Positions 17,517-26,285 of a DNA stretch of 64,000 nt are shown one piece after another (position 1 is the first letter of the stretch; each line of letters opens with the position of its first letter). The stretch is from JBBQER01 sp052148155 (lineage in GTDB: Bacteria > Actinomycetota > Acidimicrobiia > IMCC26256 > PALSA-610), in contig JBKQIY010000144.1 of NCBI GenBank assembly GCA_052148155.1, positions 6,744 to 70,743 of the forward strand, read 5' to 3'. The notes beneath the pieces were generated by a model, which was not told where the DNA came from, made no database searches, and saw only the letters and a list, made by a program, of their open reading frames with translations. The position numbers and the translations under genes were made by a program.

Positions 17517-18577
17517 CCGCCGAACGCCAGGGCAGGATCGACGGTCACGGCTCGTCGCAACGCAACGAGCGACGACGCCAGACCGACCACAACCGCGACG
17601 ATCGGTAGCACGACGTACGACGAGATCGGGACCGAGACCGCCATCGCCATCGCGGGTGTCAGGAGAAACGAGAGAATGTATGCGGCGACCGCGGCGGACA
17701 ACGCCAGCACGATCGCTTGGAACGCCAAGCCGGACAGCAGTGTCCGCGTCGCGACGCCGGTCGCTTTGAACACTGCGAAGTCGCGGGATCGCTCGATGGC
17801 CTGCAAGTACAGGATCGAACCGATGATTCCCGCTGCCACGATCCACAGCAGAACGGTGATGAAGCTGATTGTCTGTGTCGCTTGGCTGATCGGTCGTTTG
17901 AGGTCAGCCTTCACCGCCTGGTTCGAGAGCAGCTGGTAGCCCGCGGGTGGCGACACGATCGAGCCTCGCACCGCGACAGTCGTGGCGAGCGGAGCGCCGT
18001 TCAGCGCTCCTTCTTGCAGGCTGGCTAGCGGCACGAATGCGACGGGAACGCCAGCGAAGTACGTCAGCCCTTTGGTGCGACCCACGATCGTGAACTCGCG
18101 GCCGAGCGCACGAACCGTCGAACCGAGCCGCAGGCCGAGCGAGGCATCAGCGATCATGTCGCCCGATGCGCGCAACGACCGACCGCCGGCAAGCTTCGGA
18201 TTCACCATCCCACCCGGCACGATCCCGATCACGTTGAGGTCGCGCACCGACGTCGTCGTGACGCTCGTGCGCATGAGTAGCACCGGCTCGGCGGCCTGTA
18301 CGCCGGGGAGCGCGGCGATCTTGTGCGCTTCCGAAGCCGGAAATACCCGCGAACTCGTGAACGGTCCCGACACGCCGGCCGGCACAATCCACGAGTCGAC
18401 ATGGAAGGCCGCAACCGTGTGTTTGATCTCGTTTCCGAAGCTGGCGCTGACGCCGCTCATCAACAGCGTCAACGCGAAGACCAACCCGGCCGCAAGCACC
18501 CCGATCAGAAACCGACGGCGCCGCCACTGCAGGTCACGCAAGCTCACGAACAGCAAGAACCTCGAGCTTAACGGCAC
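17513..18577 (-). CDS. ABC transporter permease, FtsX/MacB type
   Basis: A 354-residue membrane protein: an N-terminal helix (FLIGVLAAGLVFALTLLMSG), a large extracytoplasmic domain of about 200 residues, then three C-terminal helices beginning at TISFITVLLWIVAAGIIGS. This is the MacB/FtsX topology used for lipoprotein or peptide export or for mechanotransmission. The GTG start is chosen for GAGGGG seven bases upstream; the frame extends further but without a signal. It is coupled by overlap to the cNMP-domain ATPase that powers it, as in mycobacterial Rv0072-Rv0073. Substrate unknown. Confidence 0.88.
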   Translation of the reverse strand: MPLSSRFLLFVSLRDLQWRRRRFLIGVLAAGLVFALTLLMSGVSASFGNEIKHTVAAFHVDSWIVPAGVSGPFTSSRVFPASEAHKIAALPGVQAAEPVLLMRTSVTTTSVRDLNVIGIVPGGMVNPKLAGGRSLRASGDMIADASLGLRLGSTVRALGREFTIVGRTKGLTYFAGVPVAFVPLASLQEGALNGAPLATTVAVRGSIVSPPAGYQLLSNQAVKADLKRPISQATQTISFITVLLWIVAAGIIGSILYLQAIERSRDFAVFKATGVATRTLLSGLAFQAIVLALSAAVAAYILSFLLTPAMAMAVSVPISSYVVLPIVAVVVGLASSLVALRRAVTVDPALAFGG

Positions 18578-19068
18578 CGTGGTTCCCCTCGCGGGCCGCG
18601 GGCACTTCGAATTCATCCGCGGACCGCGCGGCGCGCGCCGCCCTGAGATGACGTGACTCTCAGTCTCGGCGTCGGCCAGGATCGAGGGGATCCGTTTCCA
18701 GAGCGAAACGTGTTGCTCCTCGCATGTGGCGGCGCCTGTCGGGTAGCCGAGCCACGGTCGGAAACGATGCCGCGCGTGTTCGTCGCAGTCGCGGGCGTTT
18801 GTCACATTTCGGGCCCGATGTTCTCGGAGCGTCCAACGTTTCGTTCAGTCCGAAGTGCGCTCGGCTGAACCGGTGAACCGCCGCCAAACGAGGCGTCCGC
18901 GGTCAGGCACACGCGCGTTGACGCTCGTGCCGGTGTTGTGAGCGCGGTCGCGGTAACGGCCTGAAAGTACGGAGACGTCGCACTCCAGGTCCGCTCGACC
19001 GTGGTGGGTCCGCTCGCAACGGTGCTTCTGGCCTCGGGCCCCCGTCTCGGCGTCGGGGAGGAGGATGG
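18578..19068. other. gene-poor gap between permease and desaturase
   Basis: 491 bases. Minus-strand frames extending through it are Arg-rich continuations or shadows without motifs. No repeat, RNA gene or terminator is evident. It should hold the promoter for the permease-ATPase pair. Confidence 0.45.
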
Positions 19069-19908
19069 TCAGCGCAGACCCGGGCCCAGCGCATGCAGGC
19101 GATGCAAGCCGGCTTCGCCGCGCGTCGAGAGACGAGCCAGCCGCAGGCAGCGCAAACCGCAGATCACGATCCAGCCGAGGTCGACTTGTGCGCCGCAGCC
19201 GAAGCGCGGGGAGTTCTCGGCGCAGTGATGGTTCCGGTGCCATCCTTCGCCGACCGTGAGCCACGCGATCACCGGCATGTTCGTCGCGTACCCGCCGAGT
19301 GTCCGTTCCGACACGCCTGCGTGACCGAAGCCGTTGATCGCACCTCCGGCCAGCAGGTAGTAGGCCGCGTGAAGACCAGACGCGGCAAGACCCGCGACGA
19401 CACCGACGGCGACACCGACCCAACCACCGACAATCCAGTGCCCAACGAACGCCATCGTCGTGCACGCAACTGCCACGCCGATCGCGAGTCCGAACTCACC
19501 GTGGTCGAACAGCAAACTGTCCCATCGATCTGGCGTCAGGTCGCGATACTTGTTGACGAGTTGCGGGTCGCGCGTGCTTTTGGTGTACAGCGGTCCGTTC
19601 CGCCAGAACACCCGCCACGCGCCTCGGCGCCCGCCTCCGAAGTTGCGCGGCGTGTGCGGGTCGTCGGGAGTGTCCTCGGCCAAATGGTGGTATCGATGCA
19701 CTTGCGCCCATTGCCGAGGCTTCAACGCTGTGGTGATCCAAATGACGACGCGACTTGCGGCGCGAACCTCGGGCCGCAGTTCGATGCTTCCATGAGCGAG
19801 GAAACGGTGGAGGTACACGGTCGTCGCAAACATCGCGAGTTGCGTCACCGCGAAGCCGACCAGCACGGTGGTGATGCCCATCACAAGGTAGGGAAGCGCA
19901 GCGCTCAA
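19069..19908 (-). CDS. membrane acyl-CoA (delta-9-type) fatty acid desaturase
   Basis: A 279-residue integral membrane di-iron enzyme that introduces a double bond into acyl chains. The three histidine boxes are present: HRFLAH at 34-39, HRYHH at about 71-75 and HRNHH at about 223-227, between hydrophobic helices. The length is at the short end for the family (often 300-390), and the C-terminus after GWIVICGLRCLRL is brief. The TTG start is supported by GAGAGG five bases upstream. It stands alone between long gaps. Membrane-fluidity adjustment is the expected role. Confidence 0.9.
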   Translation of the reverse strand: MSAALPYLVMGITTVLVGFAVTQLAMFATTVYLHRFLAHGSIELRPEVRAASRVVIWITTALKPRQWAQVHRYHHLAEDTPDDPHTPRNFGGGRRGAWRVFWRNGPLYTKSTRDPQLVNKYRDLTPDRWDSLLFDHGEFGLAIGVAVACTTMAFVGHWIVGGWVGVAVGVVAGLAASGLHAAYYLLAGGAINGFGHAGVSERTLGGYATNMPVIAWLTVGEGWHRNHHCAENSPRFGCGAQVDLGWIVICGLRCLRLARLSTRGEAGLHRLHALGPGLR

Positions 19909-21227
19909 CGAAACCTCTCATCTCGGGACGATGGTGCGTGTGTCGACCGTCACGGTGTTCTATGAGTCGAGTTCAAGAATCAGGTAAGACATTCGAGTCG
20001 GGACGGGACAGACGCTTGCCGTTCTGCACGGACGACAACACTGCCCATGTTCGACAGCGCACCCGAGGGGCAGCCGCGTCGTCGTCGACGCGTCGTTCGG
20101 CCCTCGGCGATAGGTGTCCGGTCATACGTGATCGTGGCTCGCGCGGTGATGCGGAGCCCGGGATCAGGCTGGGTCGCGTCCGCGGGAGCGTTCGTGTTCT
20201 TGGGCGCCGACCAAAGCGTATCCCCGCAGGGTTCGAAACCGCATGCATGGATGCGGTGGTGGTTTGGTGTGGTGGTGGTGGTGGTGGTGGTGGTGTGGTG
20301 TTCGCTGCGGCGACGACGGGACGGAACCCCGAGGGTGCGCGAGTGACGTCGAGACGGTTCGAGCTCCCACTCGCGAGCGTGTGCGGTCCGAGATGCCCGG
20401 GCGGATCGGCGGCGAAGGTTGGCGTCGGCGACACCAGGCCTTGTTGTGCGGTTGGCCTGCGGTCGCCTCAGTCTTGACGGTGGAGTTCGCCGTGATCGAC
20501 GTGGCGCGGTGTCGGCGCGACGAGTCGGCGACGTCGGATGTCGCCACGCCGACGAGGCGACGTTCGTCCCGGCGGTCGTTGCGCACGAACCGGTACGTGT
20601 CGGTTGTGTCGTGGTCGGTGCCATTTCGCCGACCCGGCCCGCCGAGACACGTGACGCCGAACTTGAGCTTGTTCTGTGGCGTGCGGTTGCTCATGATCGT
20701 TGGCTCAATGTGGGTGGTGACGGACGCGGGCGCGGCGCGCATGTCGTGACGGAGTATGGCCGGCCAGTCCTGGCGGCCGTGCCTCACTGCGCGCACGGTG
20801 GGTCGCTAAGTTGCGTCTCGATGCGTGCGCGTGTTGGGTTGCAGATGTTCGTGCGGCGGGTGGTGGTCGTCGTGTACGCCGCCAGAGCCGGCGGCTTCGG
20901 CCAGTCGCCCGGTGCGGCCGATATGTTCGGCGGTGACGGACGCGTCGTTGTCGGCCGCGACTGGAACGCACGCAAACATCTCTTGACGAACCTTCCTCGA
21001 ATGCGGCGATCGCCCCGAACGCCTGTTCCGTCGACCAGCACGACGCAGCTGCGACCGACCACGACGACGACCGTCGACGGGCGTTTCCTTCCGGTCAGTC
21101 CCACGACCGGCGGCGTGCTTGTCGGCTGCCCCAAGCGATGTGACCGCCGACAACGCCAGTTCTTCACAGATCCTTAGGTTGCGATCGCAGCGGTGAGGTG
21201 GGTCACGCGTACAGTCGCGGGCGTCGC
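19909..21227. other. 1.3-kb gene-poor region with GGT microsatellite
   Basis: Frames of up to 252 codons cross this stretch on both strands, but they are mutually overlapping, rich in Arg/Thr/Val runs, and lack domain motifs, ribosome sites and plausible start regions. I call none of them. The only clear structure is the GGT tract at 20271-20295. I checked a GGTTCGAAACC that resembles a tRNA T-loop at 20230-20240; the arms around it do not pair. It is the longest non-coding stretch of the window. Confidence 0.45.
20271..20295. repeat. (GGT)8 microsatellite inside a longer G/T-rich tract
   Basis: Eight perfect GGT units and one extra G at 20271-20295, flanked by imperfect GGT/TGG units from about 20255 to 20300. 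Read as protein it would give Val, Gly or Trp runs on plus and His/Thr/Pro runs on minus, none in a credible gene. Such a tract could form a two-layer G-quadruplex and vary in length by slippage. Confidence 0.8.
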
Positions 21228-21788
21228 ATGAAACGCAGGTCTCGGAGGCCCTATTGGTCGAGACGCGGGCTGCTCGTCGCTGCCACGCTGGTCGTCGTGG
21301 TCGTCTGCGCGGGCTGCGATTCTGCGGCGAAGGCGAAGGCGGCGCCTTCGCCTGCCAGCTCGTCGTCGGTCACATCATCGTCGCTGGTGGTGGGCACATC
21401 GGTGACGCAGTCGAGGTACGCGACGCTGTATCTGCAGATCCTCGGACCCGCCGATGAAGCGAGCGGGAAGTTCTTTTCGGCACTCAAGGCGCTTCCGGCC
21501 AACGCGACCGGGGCTCAAGCTCAGAGGATCGCCACGCCGGCCGCGGACGCGATCAGCACCGCTGATCAACGTCTGTTGCAGGTGTCATGGCCGCCCGATG
21601 TTGCTTCCGCGGTCAGCGCGCTCGTTCTTGTCGACGCACGGCTGGTCGAAGATCTCGGCGACCTCGGTCCGTTGAGTTATGTCACGTCCGGAGGTTGGAA
21701 GAGCCGCTTCGAGCGCGACGTGTCCGCGGTGAGCACTCAGGTGGCCGTTGTGGTTTCAGATCTCCAGCGACCGATCGCAACGAAGTGA
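21228..21788 (+). CDS. putative secreted lipoprotein
   Basis: A 186-residue protein with a basic N-terminus (MKRRSRRPYW), a hydrophobic stretch LLVAATLVVVVV and a lipobox-like CAGC at about residues 27-30, so the mature protein would begin at that Cys and be lipid-anchored outside the membrane. An Ala/Ser-rich linker follows, then a helical domain of about 140 residues with no family I recognise. The ATG is chosen over a GTG ten codons earlier because it starts a clean signal peptide. TACAGT lies 12 bases upstream, a possible -10. An ABC exporter pair follows on the same strand, 148 bases on. Confidence 0.7.
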   Translation: MKRRSRRPYWSRRGLLVAATLVVVVVCAGCDSAAKAKAAPSPASSSSVTSSSLVVGTSVTQSRYATLYLQILGPADEASGKFFSALKALPANATGAQAQRIATPAADAISTADQRLLQVSWPPDVASAVSALVLVDARLVEDLGDLGPLSYVTSGGWKSRFERDVSAVSTQVAVVVSDLQRPIATK

Positions 21789-21936
21789 CGACTTCATCAA
21801 GGCTCTGTCAGGCATGGACGGCGGGTCGTGAACGAGCGAAGCCGCGAGCGCGAAGACAGGTCGACACAGCTGATGTACAGACTCGATCGCTAGACATGCC
21901 CGAATTGCATCGGCGTCGTGGTTTTCGGAGTGCAAC

Positions 21937-22863
21937 ATGATCGAAGCCACGGCTTTGACGAAACGGTACCGAACAACGTTGGCCGTGGATCACCTGACGT
22001 TCACCGTGGCCGACGGTCGCGTGACAGGCTTTTTGGGTCCGAACGGTGCCGGGAAATCCACGACGATGCGACTGATCGTCGGTCTCGATGCCGCGTCGTC
22101 GGGGACCGTCACCGTGAACGGGCGCTCGCTACGTGATCGGCGCTTCCCGTTGCACGAAGTCGGTGCGTTGTTGGAGGCGAAGGCCATTCATCCGAGTCGC
22201 ACGGCCCGGAACCATTTGCATTGGCTTGCCCAGTCGAACGGGATCAGTTCCGGCCGTGTCGACGAAGTCCTCGAACAGGTCGGACTGACGTCAGTCGCGC
22301 GGAAGCGGGCGGGGACGTTCTCGCTCGGCATGAGCCAGCGCCTCGGCATTGCGGCCGCACTGCTCGGCGATCCCGAAGTCTTGTTGCTCGACGAACCGGT
22401 GAACGGGCTCGACCCGGAAGGCATTCAGTGGGTGCGTCGGCTCCTACGTTCACTTGCGTCCGAAGGTCGCACCGTGTTCGTGTCCAGCCATCTGATGAGC
22501 GAGATGGCGCTCACTGCCGATCACCTGATCGTGATCGGCAAAGGCCGGCTCATCGCCGACGCGAGCGTCGAAGAGGTCATCGCGCAGGCGTCCGCGAATC
22601 ACGTGAAGGTCGTCTCACCTCAAGCCGATGCGTTGCGTTCGCGCGTCACCGCGGCCGGCGCCGATGTCGAGCGCGACGGCGCGGACACCCTGATCGTGAC
22701 CGGGTTGGAGTGCCGAGATGTCGGGATTATCGCTGCCGGTGCCGGGATCACGCTCTATGAGCTGTCGCGCCAAGAGGCATCGCTCGAGGAGGCCTTCATG
22801 GAGATGACCCGCGGCAGCGCCGAATACGTCTCAGACCCCGACGCCGCCGGGAGCACGGCATGA
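21937..22863 (+). CDS. ABC-2 type exporter ATP-binding protein
   Basis: A 308-residue ATPase: Walker A GPNGAGKSTT, Q-loop region, signature FSLGMSQRLGIA, Walker B VLLLDEP, H-loop VSSHLMSE, then a C-terminal accessory domain of about 90 residues. The pattern is typical of bacitracin/BcrA-like and general drug or lipid exporters of actinobacteria. It pairs with the permease that follows, with an ATGA overlap, so two copies of each are expected in the complex. Substrate unknown. Confidence 0.93.
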   Translation: MIEATALTKRYRTTLAVDHLTFTVADGRVTGFLGPNGAGKSTTMRLIVGLDAASSGTVTVNGRSLRDRRFPLHEVGALLEAKAIHPSRTARNHLHWLAQSNGISSGRVDEVLEQVGLTSVARKRAGTFSLGMSQRLGIAAALLGDPEVLLLDEPVNGLDPEGIQWVRRLLRSLASEGRTVFVSSHLMSEMALTADHLIVIGKGRLIADASVEEVIAQASANHVKVVSPQADALRSRVTAAGADVERDGADTLIVTGLECRDVGIIAAGAGITLYELSRQEASLEEAFMEMTRGSAEYVSDPDAAGSTA

Positions 22864-23708
22864 GTACCGCCGAAACGATGGTCGTGCCTGCGGTCCGTCG
22901 GAACCTGCCGTCACCATCGCCGCTCAGCCAGTTCGTCGCGGTGGTGCGCGCAGAGTGGACGAAGCTGTGGTCTGTCCGGTCCACCATCTGGTCGTTACTC
23001 GTCACGATCGCGATCATTGTCGGACTCGGGGCGCTGTTCTGCGCCGCGAGAGTCGCACGAGCCAACCGCCTCGATCCTGGCGACCTGCGAAACTTCGATC
23101 CAACCGGGTTCAGCCTCAACGGCATCTTCTTGGCGCAACTCGCGGTCGGCGTGCTCGGCGTGTTGGTCATCAGCTCCGAGTACGCGACCGGTCAGATCCG
23201 GGCAACCTTGGGCGCGACCCCGCAACGGAACGTGGTCCTCGCCGCGAAGGTCGTGGTGTTCATGGTCGTCGTCTTCGTCGTCGGTCTCGTCGCGTGCTTC
23301 GCGGCCTTCTTCATCGGTCAAGGCATTTTGAGCGGCTCGACGCGGTTCCACCACGCCTCGATCGGCGATCCCGGCGCGCTCCGCGCCGTCATCGGCGGCG
23401 CGATGTACCTCTCGGTACTCGGCGCGCTCGGAATCGGGTTGGGAACGATCCTGCGCCGCACCGCGGGGGCGATCGCTGCGCTCGTCGGCTTGTTACTGAT
23501 CCTGCCCATCCTCGTCAACTTCCTGCCGTCGCCGTGGAGTACCGATATCTCCAAGTTCTTGCCGTTGCAGGCCGGAAACAACGTGTTCCATACTGCGAGC
23601 CTGTCCAGCACCGACCTGTCGCTGTGGGTCGGATTCGCCGTGTTCTGCGCGTACGCGGTCGCGTCGTTGGCGGTCGGTGCCGTGCTCCTCGTCCGGCGTG
23701 ACGCCTAG
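22860..23708 (+). CDS. ABC-2 type exporter permease
   Basis: A 282-residue membrane protein. A cytoplasmic N-terminus contains VVRAEWTKLWSVRSTIWSL, the usual opening of actinobacterial ABC-2 permeases. About six helices follow, including ALVGLLLILPILVNFL and a final span ending in RRDA. It starts in the ATGA overlap with its ATPase. Together they form a self-contained exporter of unknown substrate. Confidence 0.9.
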   Translation: MSTAETMVVPAVRRNLPSPSPLSQFVAVVRAEWTKLWSVRSTIWSLLVTIAIIVGLGALFCAARVARANRLDPGDLRNFDPTGFSLNGIFLAQLAVGVLGVLVISSEYATGQIRATLGATPQRNVVLAAKVVVFMVVVFVVGLVACFAAFFIGQGILSGSTRFHHASIGDPGALRAVIGGAMYLSVLGALGIGLGTILRRTAGAIAALVGLLLILPILVNFLPSPWSTDISKFLPLQAGNNVFHTASLSSTDLSLWVGFAVFCAYAVASLAVGAVLLVRRDA

Positions 23709-23918
23709 GCCGAAACGCCCGCGTTCCGACCGCGCCGATCAGGCCGGACGACGCAGCCGGGTCGTCCGAGACGTTGACCACGTGCGTTGTGGCGATTCGT
23801 TAGGTGCACCCTCGGCGGGTGGGAGGGCCGGATATTGCGTAGACCACGGCACCTTCGGACGACACGAACGCGACGGCGCGTTGCGGGCGTCGAAGGACGG
23901 CGCCGATGCCGCGCCCTT

Positions 23919-25643
23919 TCAATGCTGCGACAAGATGCTGTCGGGGATCTGCGCTTCGGGATGTGGTTGTGTCGGGCTCCCGTGGCCATGGCGCGCCGGC
24001 GGTGCGTGCCGTCGTGCGGCGGCGCACGCTTCCAGACCGGCGAGCGCCCATGTCGCCAGATCGTCGATGTTGGCTCGAGTTGCGGCTGTTGGTCCGATGT
24101 CGTGCACATAGACGACCGCGTCGGTGAACAGGGCGAACCGGTGACGGGTTGTCTGTTCGGCGTGGACGATGAGTTCCTCGTGCACCTTCGCCAACCGGAC
24201 GAGATCGCGCATGCGGTCGACCTCGACGATCGGCCGCCGGCCCGACAACGGGATCGCGTCCGCGTCGACGAGGAGGTACCGGTAGCGGGCGATCATCGCG
24301 GCCGCGGCGCCCTGACCGGCACGCCGACGATCGACGGCGAGCACCGACGCGGCCGTCATGAGGATCAGTGCGATGAGCACGATCGAGACCAACCGCGCGA
24401 GCGCGTCTGAGAACTGGACCGGCCCGACGATAAACGTCCGTGCCCGTTCGGCCGGCACCCGTACCGCGCCGGTCTTCGACACTGACGCGCCGGCCGCGAG
24501 TTCACCGCCCGTGGCCGGAGGCGGCGTCGGCAACAGTTCCACGGGTGTCACCTGGAACGCGAACACGGGAACGAGGTCGACATCGAGACGGGTCGCGGCG
24601 GCGTCGCCTCCCACATGCAACCGCCAGGCGACCTGCAATGTCACATCGGGTGTGCTGAGTCCAGTCTCAGCAGTGAACGCGTGCTCCATTCGTTGCAGCG
24701 CGTCGAGGTCGAGCGTCGCAGTGGTGTGCAGCTGATCTCCGGCGAACCGGCGCGGCGCCGCGAGGACGAGCTCACGTTGCCAACCGGTGGCGCTCGACAC
24801 GTCGGCGACGACCTGCGACGTTTCGAGTATCGCTCGGGGTGTGTCCGGGCTCAACGCGAACGTGAAATGGAGATCGACGGTGACCTGGTGTATCAGCCGT
24901 GTGAACAGCGGATCGCCACTTTGAATCTGACCTTGCGGATAGACCGCACCACGAGGGGCGAGCCCGGAGTAGCCGATCGTCGCGGTCTGTCGGTACGGCT
25001 CGGCGACAGTTGTCGTCTCCGTGCGCGGCGCGCACCAGACGGTGACGGCGACAAGCACCGCCGTGCTTGTGGCGATCGCGGCGCAAACGAGCACCCCGAC
25101 GGCCCGCCGACCGAGCCGAGGTGTAGCCAAGCGTGGGAGTGGGGACCGCGGCCGGGCGCGTCGTTGTACTCGTTTGCGCCGCGATCGCCGGTTCCCGAAC
25201 GCGAATCCGCCGAAGATGAACGCGAGCACGGGGAACAGCACGACCGGTCGGCCCGCCAGCGCCCGAACCTCTCCACCGTGAGGTACCCGGGCCACGAGCC
25301 TGCCGACGAGGAGATTCGCGGTCGGGTGATCAGGATCGGTGAAGTTGTTGTTGTCGCCTTTGAACGTGAATCGCCCGTCGTGTATCGCAATGATGCGATG
25401 CAGCACGACGGTGCGCAACGTCGCGCTGTGGTAGGCCGCGATCTCGCCGACGTGGTACGCCAAAGCCGGCTGCACGATCGCCAGATCGCCCGTGTGGAAG
25501 CGGGGGATCATGCTCGTCCCGTGGGTCGAGACGAACGTGGTGTTCCCGCCGAGGGTCGCCGGCCAGAACACGACCGCGACGGTGATGAGCGCGCCGGTCA
25601 GTGCGAGCTGCACCGTCGTCCGTAGCAAGCGCAGGGGGCGCAT
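23919..25643 (-). CDS. SipW/archaeal-type signal peptidase I fused to a DUF5305-like region
   Basis: A 574-residue protein. After an N-terminal anchor (about 10-30) comes the S26B peptidase domain: nucleophile Ser44 in THGTSMIP, the base His82 in VVLHRII where bacterial LepB has Lys, and Asp97 in FKGDNNN. A helix at about 140-155 and another at about 180-205 lead to an extracytoplasmic beta-rich domain of about 200 residues resembling DUF5305. A further helix near 445-465 and a cytoplasmic tail follow. It is the last gene of an operon with two secreted surface proteins, which are its likely substrates. DUF5305 with signal peptidase is a known pairing in archaea and some bacteria; here both are in one chain. 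Confidence 0.8.
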   Translation of the reverse strand: MRPLRLLRTTVQLALTGALITVAVVFWPATLGGNTTFVSTHGTSMIPRFHTGDLAIVQPALAYHVGEIAAYHSATLRTVVLHRIIAIHDGRFTFKGDNNNFTDPDHPTANLLVGRLVARVPHGGEVRALAGRPVVLFPVLAFIFGGFAFGNRRSRRKRVQRRARPRSPLPRLATPRLGRRAVGVLVCAAIATSTAVLVAVTVWCAPRTETTTVAEPYRQTATIGYSGLAPRGAVYPQGQIQSGDPLFTRLIHQVTVDLHFTFALSPDTPRAILETSQVVADVSSATGWQRELVLAAPRRFAGDQLHTTATLDLDALQRMEHAFTAETGLSTPDVTLQVAWRLHVGGDAAATRLDVDLVPVFAFQVTPVELLPTPPPATGGELAAGASVSKTGAVRVPAERARTFIVGPVQFSDALARLVSIVLIALILMTAASVLAVDRRRAGQGAAAAMIARYRYLLVDADAIPLSGRRPIVEVDRMRDLVRLAKVHEELIVHAEQTTRHRFALFTDAVVYVHDIGPTAATRANIDDLATWALAGLEACAAARRHAPPARHGHGSPTQPHPEAQIPDSILSQH

Positions 25644-25718
25644 CGTCGTGGTTGCTCGCGCGCGGAGCAGAGGCCCGAGTGCTGGCCCCTACCCCGCTCG
25701 CGCGCTTCCCCCGGATCG

Positions 25719-26135
25719 CTAGTTGGAGACTGCGATGTCGGTTGCCTGGATGGTCGCGACGTCTTGCGCCAAGCTCGTGACGTCGCACGTGAACGTGGTC
25801 GACGTCGAGCCGTCGTAGACGCCGACGCCGCAATCGACCGTCGGGCCCGGCGTCGCGCTCACCGTGAACCCGACGAAGCCGTGTTCTTGCGGTACGCCCG
25901 CCGTCAAGTCGCCCGCGGCCACGAACGTGACCGTGTCAACCGTCACGCCGTCGGACGCCAAGGTGTAGTGCATGCTCGTGACGTGGGCGCCCGACACGTT
26001 CTGCGTGCCGTAACCGAGCTGGTTGCCGGCGTGAGTGTCGAATGTGTTGCTCGCCGTGAACGCGGCGCCGACCGCGACGGCGATGAGCACCATGATCGCG
26101 AGCGCAAAGAAATTCGTACGTTGCCTACGTAACAT
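25719..26135 (-). CDS. SipW-dependent-type secreted surface protein (TasA/camelysin-like)
   Basis: A 138-residue secreted protein. The N-terminus RRQRTNFFALAIMVLIAVAVGAAFTASNTF is a signal segment of the type cut by SipW-like peptidases, followed at once by a beta-strand-rich domain ending without an anchor. Two Cys in the mature part (CGVGVYDGS, FTCDVTSL) may form a disulfide. The ATG is supported by AAGGAGG eight bases upstream. Flanked by a surface protein upstream and the signal peptidase downstream on the same strand. Related proteins form extracellular fibres in other bacteria; fibre formation here is inferred. Confidence 0.7.
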   Translation of the reverse strand: MLRRQRTNFFALAIMVLIAVAVGAAFTASNTFDTHAGNQLGYGTQNVSGAHVTSMHYTLASDGVTVDTVTFVAAGDLTAGVPQEHGFVGFTVSATPGPTVDCGVGVYDGSTSTTFTCDVTSLAQDVATIQATDIAVSN

Positions 26136-26285
26136 AATTGGGGCCTCCTTGCCCGTTTCAACACCTGGCCGTCCTGTTGGCCAACGGGTTGATCGGCTCG
26201 GAGGAGATGGGCCTTGAGGCCCTCCTGGGCGACACTTCGGGCGCGCCTCGGCCCAGACCCGATGTCGACGTGGTGACCGGTCGCG

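Noticed and set aside
20225..20250. tRNA-like T-loop GGTTCGAAACC
   Set aside because: The flanking bases do not form a five-pair T-stem, and no acceptor, D or anticodon arms are found around it.
20255..20300. CRISPR-like repetition
   Set aside because: Simple trinucleotide tract without spacers and no cas genes in the window.
20164..20796. Minus-strand frame with a poly-His run
   Set aside because: The His run is only the GGT microsatellite read backwards; no start signal, no domain, and overlapping frames on both strands are equally long.
26147..26285. Riboswitch in the leader between the two surface-protein genes
   Set aside because: I looked for c-di-GMP and c-di-AMP aptamer signatures. 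Only a weak GGGCC/GGCCC hairpin is present, which is not enough.
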